NCBI GenBank assembly: GCA_910588125.1
Contig: CAJUPI010000001.1
Span: 62,001-126,000, forward strand
Direction of reading: 5' to 3'
Origin: an uncultured Lachnospiraceae bacterium
Lineage (GTDB): Bacteria; Bacillota; Clostridia; Lachnospirales; Lachnospiraceae
Length of the DNA: 64,000 nucleotides
Shown: positions 14,894 to 21,332 of the stretch, in pieces
How positions within the stretch are numbered: the stretch's first letter is position 1
Layout of the letters: each line of letters starts with the position of its first letter
Translations under genes and position numbers: made by a program
Notes under the pieces: generated by a model
Seen by the model: only the letters and a program-made list of their open reading frames with translations
Told to the model about the DNA's origin: nothing
The model's database searches: none

Positions 14894-16300
14894 TCATTGA
14901 TAAATCAATGTCCCCTCTTCTACCGTATCAGCATCCAGTACGATATGGTCATAAACGGATAGTCCATAGCTCATACCTTTGCGAACCGTACAATACTCTT
15001 CATTAGACTTGAGAATTTCTATTAATTTAAAAACCGCGTAACCTTTATTAATATTATAAACCCCTTGTAAAGAATCGGTAGCACCTATCTGATATCGTTC
15101 CGTCGAGTCAGGCTTAATGATAAAATCTCCTGGCTTGACCGGACTGCTATCCCCCATGTCAATATAATAATATTCTTCTGTAGAATTGTAAACCGTTACG
15201 GATACAAATTCTGCAGAGGAGCCGTTTTCTGTATAAATCTCCTTCATAAAACCAATTTCACTGCTGTCTCCTCCCTGTGTCATAAAATCTAAGGGTATCA
15301 AAAAAAATTCTTTAGTGGTTACTGCTGTTGAAGGAATTTTAAGCCCGTCAGCTTGTTCTGTTTCCACCTCAAAAGACACATATCGATCGCTAATAAACTG
15401 CACCATGTATTGATTAAAATCCAGTTTGCCATAAGTATTGCCATCTGCACCAGTTATCAGTGAAAATGTACCGTCCGTTTCCAAATTGCGGGAATTGAAA
15501 ATCACATGAAGTTTGGTTTTGTCTGTATATTCTGTCAATTGCTCCTCAGTAATGGGAAAAAGAATACTCCAATCATCAGAAGTGATAAGCTTATAAACAG
15601 CATCTGAAACAGCGATCCGTTGTCCTGCTTTGGTAATTTCTCTTGCGTATCCAGTGCGATCAAAACAAGAAGCCGTGATTTGTTCTGCCGTCAGTTCTTC
15701 GTATTGATCAATTGCATAGGATACCACTCCGGACGCAGGTGCCTGTACCTGCCAGAACATCACTCCCGTCTGTCCCATCATATTATCCATGCTTTCCAAA
15801 GTATTAAAATTTACATATTCTGATACAGAAGCGTCTAGGCTGGAGCGCAGAGAATAACTTAAATCAAAGTCCAGATCAGAATAAGACATAGCAAAAGAAG
15901 ACAATTGCCGTTTGATTTCAGACAAATTATCATTAGTCAGAATTGCATTATTCTCACTTTGTTCTTCCAGAAAAGAAGAAAGGCTTCCGGTCTCATCGAT
16001 AGAGTAGATTCTCGAGCCTACAGCGGCTCGTTTGCCTTCCCGTACATAATAATGGATATAGCCGGCACGTTCTGCATATTGAACGGATTCCTGCCTTAAA
16101 ATGATGCCAGTATATCCATGATCTGTGACAATATCCCCTTCTATCACCTCATAAAATTGGATTTTTTCTTTTTTCGCATAAGTATAAACGCTAAATGACA
16201 TATAAACGAATATAATGGCAAAGATAATCATTCCGACATTAATATTCAAGGGGCGCCGGTATTTGGATGACTCCTTTGGATATTTTCTTTTCTTGTGCAA
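14894..16300 (-). CDS. HlyD-like membrane-fusion family protein of unknown role
   Basis: The 468-aa protein has a basic N-terminus, one membrane helix (about 22-42) and a large outside part. A lipoyl/HlyD-like half-motif ('AGYIHYYVREGKRAAVGSRIY') near residues 80-100 is followed by an all-alpha stretch and a matching 'ASGVVSYAIDQYEEL' at about 200, then beta-rich sequence. This resembles adaptor proteins of export pumps, but no ABC transporter or permease is nearby. A TTG start is supported by GGAGGG. It precedes yggS-sepF, so a role in envelope growth or division is suggested by context only. Confidence 0.65.
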   Translation of the reverse strand: MHKKRKYPKESSKYRRPLNINVGMIIFAIIFVYMSFSVYTYAKKEKIQFYEVIEGDIVTDHGYTGIILRQESVQYAERAGYIHYYVREGKRAAVGSRIYSIDETGSLSSFLEEQSENNAILTNDNLSEIKRQLSSFAMSYSDLDFDLSYSLRSSLDASVSEYVNFNTLESMDNMMGQTGVMFWQVQAPASGVVSYAIDQYEELTAEQITASCFDRTGYAREITKAGQRIAVSDAVYKLITSDDWSILFPITEEQLTEYTDKTKLHVIFNSRNLETDGTFSLITGADGNTYGKLDFNQYMVQFISDRYVSFEVETEQADGLKIPSTAVTTKEFFLIPLDFMTQGGDSSEIGFMKEIYTENGSSAEFVSVTVYNSTEEYYYIDMGDSSPVKPGDFIIKPDSTERYQIGATDSLQGVYNINKGYAVFKLIEILKSNEEYCTVRKGMSYGLSVYDHIVLDADTVEEGTLIYQ

Positions 16301-16327
16301 TGCTTTTCCCTCCGGCCGATTATCAAA

Positions 16328-16357
16328 AAAAGGGAACCTGCTCCCAAGTCCCCTTTT
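16328..16357 (-). terminator. Rho-independent terminator after the small P-loop gene
   Basis: On the minus strand AAAAGGGGAC pairs with GTTCCCTTTT (10 bp, one G-U) around a 10-nt loop and is followed by a T-run of seven. It begins 11 nt after the P-loop gene stop, so that gene forms its own transcription unit. Confidence 0.85.
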
Positions 16358-16367
16358 GTATCTATCA

Positions 16368-16787
16368 TTACAGAGAAATAATCACGTCCTTCTGTATCGC
16401 CTCCGGCATCTCATGGGAATCCATAGATATACTGAGTACAAAATTCACGCTGTAATCGGCGCTAAGCTTTTCCAGAACCGCAATGGTTTCACTGATGTCT
16501 TCTCCTTCCAGGCAGGCAAGCTTTAAAAAGCTGTCCAAAAACATAGTCTCAATATCGTGATCCTGAGAAATAATTCCACTGATAAATCCTATAAATCCCT
16601 GACTGTTGATAATCGGAAACTTATTCACATTGATCAAACGAATACGATTGTTCAATTCATACATATGTTTGGAGCTTTTATCCAGATAGACGATAGATCC
16701 AGCGGCAGTCTTAATAGAATTATTCGCCATATCTAAGAGATGCTTCGTCTTTCCTTTTCCTTTATTGCCTGCAATAATCTGCACCAT
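16368..16787 (-). CDS. Small P-loop protein of unknown function
   Basis: A 139-aa protein with an N-terminal Walker-A-like 'IIAGNKGKGKTKHLLDMAN'. Position 'SIVYLDKSSKHMYEL' follows and 'IETMFLDSFLK' (about 80-90) could serve as Walker B. No partner domain is present and there is no membrane segment. ATG 16787 is preceded by AAGGAGGAG and the gene ends at a strong terminator, so it is expressed alone. I do not recognise a characterised family; an ATPase or nucleotide-sensing role is only inferred from the loop. Its neighbours are an HlyD-like protein and a D,D-carboxypeptidase. Confidence 0.7.
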   Translation of the reverse strand: MVQIIAGNKGKGKTKHLLDMANNSIKTAAGSIVYLDKSSKHMYELNNRIRLINVNKFPIINSQGFIGFISGIISQDHDIETMFLDSFLKLACLEGEDISETIAVLEKLSADYSVNFVLSISMDSHEMPEAIQKDVIISL

Positions 16788-16877
16788 ATTAATCTCCTCC
16801 TTGGGTTTATAATATTTGTGTAAAAAGTCTGATATTCATAAAACAATTATAGTATAATTTCGCAGATTAAGCAATCA

Positions 16878-17870
16878 CTAATTGACAATTTTCTGAATTA
16901 TATTTGTCATATCCTGATAAAGCGTCTGCCTGTTTTCTGATTTCATCACTACGGAAACATACTCGCGTCCTTGTTCATCTTTGCTTTCCATAATCAGGCA
17001 GCTTCCGGCCGCCCTCGTAGTGCCAGTTTTTCCTCCCAGAACGGAAAGGCCGCTTGGCATCGGCTGCTGGCCTGTCAGATATTGATTGCTGTTTTTCCAG
17101 GTTTGAGATTTTGCATTACCCTGTGCGTCCAAAAAATCGGCTGTATAGGCACTGGTCCCCACGACTTTACGAAAAATCGGCTCTTTCATCGCTTCTTGAA
17201 AAATCAGATATAAATCATAGGCAGTCGTATAATGTTGCTCATCATGAAGGCCATGAGGATTCACAAAATGGGTGTCTGTAGCTCCGATTGCCTTAGCTTC
17301 CTGATTCATTAGCTCAGCAAAATCTTGAATGCTGCCGGAAATATGTACGGCAATCGTTGCACCGGCATCATTGCCCGAAGGTAACATTAAACCATACAAA
17401 AGCTGTTCCATTGTCAAGGTATCTCCGGGACTGATGTGGCAAAGTGTTGCCCCGGATTCTGTAATAATGGCTTCTTGTCCTACTGTCACTTTTTCTTGCA
17501 AATTTTGTTCTTCTGATAAATGACCATGGCGAATTGCTACCAAAGCCGTCATTACCTTGGTAATACTGGCCGGATAAAGCCGCTTAAAGGCATTTTTGGC
17601 AAAAAGGGTAGAAGGATCGTCCAGAGAAAATACAGCGGCAGACTCTGCCTTAATATTGCTGTCCTGCCCCGGAACTTCTGATGAAATCACACAAAGATCC
17701 GATGCAAACAGTTCCGCCCTTCGATCATCAAGAGGAATAAGAAAAGACAAATCGTCCAAACGTTCCTGTAAAGGATAGACCGTGTCAGGTATCGTTTCTT
17801 TTTGTCCGCATCCGGTAAGCATCAGGCAGATTGACAGTCCTATAATTCCCAAGATCCTATGATATCGCAT
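16878..17870 (-). CDS. D-alanyl-D-alanine carboxypeptidase, lipoprotein (DacF/PBP5 type)
   Basis: A serine D,D-carboxypeptidase (S11 family) that trims the terminal D-Ala of peptidoglycan stems. The 330-aa protein has a lipoprotein signal with lipobox 'LTGC' (Cys21), and the three penicillin-binding motifs: Ser102-I-T-Lys105, Ser165-Gly-Asn167 and Lys281-Thr-Gly283. The C-terminal domain of PBP5 that carries the usual amphipathic anchor is missing; the lipid anchor replaces it. It lies 14 nt after mgsA, at the end of the shape and division block. Confidence 0.92.
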   Translation of the reverse strand: MRYHRILGIIGLSICLMLTGCGQKETIPDTVYPLQERLDDLSFLIPLDDRRAELFASDLCVISSEVPGQDSNIKAESAAVFSLDDPSTLFAKNAFKRLYPASITKVMTALVAIRHGHLSEEQNLQEKVTVGQEAIITESGATLCHISPGDTLTMEQLLYGLMLPSGNDAGATIAVHISGSIQDFAELMNQEAKAIGATDTHFVNPHGLHDEQHYTTAYDLYLIFQEAMKEPIFRKVVGTSAYTADFLDAQGNAKSQTWKNSNQYLTGQQPMPSGLSVLGGKTGTTRAAGSCLIMESKDEQGREYVSVVMKSENRQTLYQDMTNIIQKIVN

Positions 17871-17884
17871 TTAAGCACGTTCTC

Positions 17885-18280
17885 CTATCGATAAATCTCT
17901 CTCCACTCCAAATCCCCACGATCTAACGCTTTAATTAAAAGTTCTGCCGTAGCCAGATTCGTAGCCAAAGGAATATTGTAGGTATCACAAAGCTTTACAA
18001 CATTGTTGACATCAGGTTCATGGGATTTGGAGGTCAAGGGATCCCGCAGGAAAATCACCAGATCCATTTCATTATGCTCAATCTGTGCGGCAATCTGCTG
18101 CTGTCCACCGAGATGGCCCGCCAGATATTTGCGAATATTTAAATTAGTGACCTCTTCTACCAGCCTGCCCGTAGTCCCGGTTGCAAACAGATCATGTTTA
18201 TTCAAAATCCCCCGATACGCAATACAAAAATTCTGCATCAGTTTTTTCTTCGCGTCATGTGCTATCAAACCGATGTTCAT
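17885..18280 (-). CDS. mgsA: Methylglyoxal synthase
   Basis: MgsA converts dihydroxyacetone phosphate to methylglyoxal and phosphate, a bypass of glycolysis. The 131-aa protein has 'LIAHDAKKK', 'LFATGTTGRLVEE', 'GHLGGQQQIAAQI' and the catalytic Asp region 'LVIFLRDPLTSK', then 'CDTYNIPLATNLATAE'. ATG 18280 has AAAAAGGAGGG ahead, which places the start inside the rodA 3' end region (rodA stops at 18297, 16 nt upstream). The rodA-mgsA order is known in other Firmicutes. Confidence 0.96.
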   Translation of the reverse strand: MNIGLIAHDAKKKLMQNFCIAYRGILNKHDLFATGTTGRLVEEVTNLNIRKYLAGHLGGQQQIAAQIEHNEMDLVIFLRDPLTSKSHEPDVNNVVKLCDTYNIPLATNLATAELLIKALDRGDLEWREIYR

Positions 18281-18296
18281 AAGTAAACCCTCCTTT

Positions 18297-19415
18297 TTAG
18301 TTACTGATTTTTCTTTGAAGTCCAACATTAAGGGTTATTCCGATTCCTATATACATGCTTATCAAAGAACTGACCCCATAGCTGATAAATGGGAGCGGCA
18401 AACCGGTATTGGGAAACACTCCGGTTGCAACGGCAATATTGGAAAAGCTCTGAAAGGCCAACAACGCCGCCATACCTACACATAGCAGGCGTCCTGCCAT
18501 ATCCTTTGTCTTTGCTGCCATAATCAGACATTCGTAGACAATCAGCGCAATCAACAAAATCACCATTGTACATCCCACAAAACCTAACTCTTCCCCTATA
18601 ACAGCAAAAATAAAATCGGTTTGTTCCTCTGACAGAAAATTACCATTCTTTACGGAGTTGGCAGTATAATTCAGGCCTTTCCCGTGGAGCATGCCAGATC
18701 CGATTGCCATAATGGAATTATCCTGCTGAAGGTTTGCCTCGGCATATTTTTCTTTAAAAAAGAATGCCAAAATACGCCGTGCCTGATAACCTTTTAAAAA
18801 CGGAACTTTGTCATACTGCAGCAGATAAATAAATAGCGTGCCGACAGGAACCAAGAATGCCAATCCTCCCAGAATCCAACGGTAGCTCAAGCCCGCCGCA
18901 AACAGCATACAGGTAAAAACAAATACAATGACCAAACCAGTAGAAAGATCTGGCTCTTCATATATCAGCCCGAATACTGCCAACAACAATACACCTGCCA
19001 GCAAAAGGGTCGTAAGATAATTGAGTTTTGCCTGTTTCTTACTGAAGAACCAGGCAAAAAATACAATTAGGCCTACCTTGACAAATTCCGAAGGCTGAAT
19101 CTGCCCAATACCAGGAAGTTTCAGCCATCGGGTAGCATTATTGACATTTTCGCCAAACATAAGTACAGCGATCAAACCAATCACGCAAGCAACATAAACA
19201 AGAGTCGCCAGAGACAGGATTCTGTGATAATCCAACAGAGATAGCAAGATAGCAATCATAAAACCAACTATAATTCCCATAATCTGCTTGCTTACCAGAG
19301 AACTCTCCTGACCAGTGGCACTGCTGATTACCAGAACGCCTAAAACGTTCAACAAAAGTATATAAATAGTTAAGCGAAAATTGTAATTTTTAAATTCATA
19401 TTCATCAAACAGCAT
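18297..19415 (-). CDS. rodA: Rod-shape peptidoglycan polymerase RodA (SEDS family)
   Basis: RodA polymerises glycan strands together with a class B PBP during side-wall growth. The 372-aa protein has about ten hydrophobic segments and SEDS marks such as 'WLKLPGIGQIQPSEFVKVGLI', 'YEEPDLSTGLVIV', 'EEQTDFIFAVIGEELGF' and the C-terminal 'TGLPLPFISYGVSSLI'. The ATG shares one base with the minE stop (TAATG). It is set in the same operon as mreC, mreD and PBP2, which argues for RodA rather than FtsW. Confidence 0.93.
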   Translation of the reverse strand: MLFDEYEFKNYNFRLTIYILLLNVLGVLVISSATGQESSLVSKQIMGIIVGFMIAILLSLLDYHRILSLATLVYVACVIGLIAVLMFGENVNNATRWLKLPGIGQIQPSEFVKVGLIVFFAWFFSKKQAKLNYLTTLLLAGVLLLAVFGLIYEEPDLSTGLVIVFVFTCMLFAAGLSYRWILGGLAFLVPVGTLFIYLLQYDKVPFLKGYQARRILAFFFKEKYAEANLQQDNSIMAIGSGMLHGKGLNYTANSVKNGNFLSEEQTDFIFAVIGEELGFVGCTMVILLIALIVYECLIMAAKTKDMAGRLLCVGMAALLAFQSFSNIAVATGVFPNTGLPLPFISYGVSSLISMYIGIGITLNVGLQRKISN

Positions 19416-19693
19416 TAGTCATTCCTCATGTTTGTAAGACGACGGAATGGAACTTTCGCCGAAAGTATAGAAACCGGCTCCTTCGTTCCTGCGCATTCCA
19501 TCTGAGCCAGACGGATATCAATTCTCTTGGAATCAATCTCCACATGCCGGGACAATATCCGAATCATCTCCTCCCGGATTCCGTCAATGAGACCGGGACT
19601 GAATCCGGACTGATCCGATACCAGTACCAGCTTTAGACGGCTTCTGGCAATCTCACCGGAATTGCTTTTGTGAAAACAAAATATCCGTCTCAT
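19415..19693 (-). CDS. minE: Cell division topological specificity factor MinE
   Basis: A 92-aa MinE. The N-terminal region 'SGEIARSRLKLVLVSDQS' is the MinD-binding helix, followed by 'DGIREEMIRILSRHVEID' and a terminal beta-strand. MinE displaces MinC from MinD and drives Min oscillation, so this organism uses the oscillating system rather than only DivIVA. It lies 11 nt after minD and overlaps rodA by one base. Confidence 0.92.
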   Translation of the reverse strand: MRRIFCFHKSNSGEIARSRLKLVLVSDQSGFSPGLIDGIREEMIRILSRHVEIDSKRIDIRLAQMECAGTKEPVSILSAKVPFRRLTNMRND

Positions 19694-19704
19694 CTGCTGC
19701 CCTC

Positions 19705-20496
19705 CTATGCCCGTTTCAGGAAATCAGAGAGCCGAAGAAGTAATCCGCGTTGGGGATTCATATCCAAAAGAGGGACGGATTCTCCAGCGATTCGCTTACA
19801 GATATTCAAAAAGGCTTGTCCAGCCAGGGAATCGGTATCCACCAACGGCTCTCCCTGGTTTGTAGACACAACAATATCTTCGTCGTCAGGAACTGCACCG
19901 ATGATATTAACAGCTAAGATATCCGCCACATCATCGATCGACATCATATCTCCCCGGCGAACCATATCCATGCGGATCCGGTTAACTACCAGATCCACAT
20001 CGCGCATATCTGCAGCTTCCAACAGTCCGATAATCCGGTCAGCATCCCGAATGGCAGACACTTCCGGGGTTGTCACTACCAGAGCCCGATCTGCACCGGC
20101 AATTGCATTTTGAAAGCCCTGCTCTATTCCAGCAGGACAATCTAAAAGTATATAATCAAAATCTTCTTTTAAATCATCCGTCAGTTTACGCATCTGGCCG
20201 GGATTGACAGCAGTCTTGTCCCGCGTCTGCGCAGACGGAAGCAGATAAAGATTCGGATATCTTTTGTCTTTTATCAGGGCTTGTTTCATCCGGCAGTTTC
20301 CTTCCACCACATCCACCAGATTATAAATAATCCGGTTTTCCAGTCCCATCACCACATCCAGATTCCGCAGTCCGATATCTGTATCAATTAATACCGTGCG
20401 GAAACCAAGCAGCGCCAGCCCGGTTCCAATATTGGCAGTGGTAGTCGTTTTGCCGACCCCGCCTTTTCCAGAAGTAATTACAATGACTTCACTCAT
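19705..20496 (-). CDS. minD: Septum site-determining ATPase MinD
   Basis: The 263-aa product has the deviant Walker A 'ITSGKGGVGKTTTTAN', switch 'DTDIGLRNLDVVMGLENRI' and 'ILLDCPAGIEQGF'. The C-terminal 'LLLRLSDFLKRA' is the amphipathic membrane-targeting helix. MinD recruits MinC to the membrane and is released by MinE. ATG 20496 follows AGGAGG; the longer frame has no site. It is 66 nt downstream of minC. Confidence 0.97.
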   Translation of the reverse strand: MSEVIVITSGKGGVGKTTTTANIGTGLALLGFRTVLIDTDIGLRNLDVVMGLENRIIYNLVDVVEGNCRMKQALIKDKRYPNLYLLPSAQTRDKTAVNPGQMRKLTDDLKEDFDYILLDCPAGIEQGFQNAIAGADRALVVTTPEVSAIRDADRIIGLLEAADMRDVDLVVNRIRMDMVRRGDMMSIDDVADILAVNIIGAVPDDEDIVVSTNQGEPLVDTDSLAGQAFLNICKRIAGESVPLLDMNPQRGLLLRLSDFLKRA

Positions 20497-20562
20497 AGAA
20501 CGCCTCCTGAAAAGATAAATACACACTTCTATTCTACATTAAAACTTGGAATTTTTCCAGTG

Positions 20563-21228
20563 CTAATTGAAATTTATCATGTTTAAAAAGCTTTTTTTAA
20601 TAGGTTTTGTAAAAATATTACCGTTTTCGACAAAAGCAGTCATCGCACCTTTGCCAAGCCTTCTGCCTTTATCACCATATTGGCGGCTGTAAGTGCCTAT
20701 TTTCAGCTGTAATGGAGCCATCTCCAGAGCAACCACCACAGCATCTTCATTGCCGGATATACCGGCGTGGGCAGTACCTTTTAGCGTTCCCAGGATAATG
20801 ATATTGCCGCGGGCAGTCACGCGGGCACCATGAAGGACATCGCCAATGATAACAATACTGGCTTCGGAATCCAAAGATTCTCCCCGGTGTAGATCTCCCC
20901 GGTAAAACTGGCCGGTCCGATAAGACAACTCCATGAGCTTCTGATTCAGAGCTTTTTCACATCGTTCTATTCTTTGTGCATCCTGATCAATCAGGCAAAG
21001 GATCTCCACACTGGAATTCTCTGTAATCGTATTGACAATTTGAAATTCTTCTCCTGCAGTCAGTTCTCTTCCTTCCAGCATCAGTGCCATCTGAACACTT
21101 CCCCAAAAACGGGCATTCTGCCTGAATTTTGCCGCGATGTCGGACAAAAGCTCCTCGAAAGTACAATCCGGATCCAGAATGATGCTCATCCCCGATTTGC
21201 TGCTTTTGATCACTACTCTGCTTTTCAA
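20563..21228 (-). CDS. minC: Septum site-determining protein MinC
   Basis: The 221-aa MinC has an N-terminal FtsZ-inhibiting domain (about 1-100) and a C-terminal right-handed beta-helix with 'GQFYRGDLHRGESLDSEASI', 'GDVLHGARVTARGNIIILGTLKGTAHAG' in part, and 'LQLKIGTYSR', which binds MinD. The start is a TTG with AGAGGGG in front. A 104-nt gap with several stem-loops separates it from the PBP2 gene. Confidence 0.94.
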   Translation of the reverse strand: MKSRVVIKSSKSGMSIILDPDCTFEELLSDIAAKFRQNARFWGSVQMALMLEGRELTAGEEFQIVNTITENSSVEILCLIDQDAQRIERCEKALNQKLMELSYRTGQFYRGDLHRGESLDSEASIVIIGDVLHGARVTARGNIIILGTLKGTAHAGISGNEDAVVVALEMAPLQLKIGTYSRQYGDKGRRLGKGAMTAFVENGNIFTKPIKKSFLNMINFN

Positions 21229-21245
21229 CTTGTTCCCCTCTTTCT

Positions 21246-21329
21246 GAAAGGCTGTTTTAAGCCTTTCTCACCAGAATTCGGAGCGCGTGCTGTCCTTTGC
21301 GCTCCCTGGCCTGCTACCATTGTGGCAGG
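21246..21329 (-). other. Three consecutive stem-loops between PBP2 and minC
   Basis: On the message: a 7-bp stem just after the PBP2 stop (arms 21310-21316 and 21323-21329, one G-U), GAGCGC/GCGCTC (21281-21286, 21299-21304) and GAAAGGCT/AGCCTTTC (21246-21253, 21260-21267), all on the minus strand. None has a T-run, so they may be mRNA processing or stability structures setting the ratio of the mre-PBP2 and min parts. Confidence 0.5.
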
Positions 21330-21332
21330 TTA

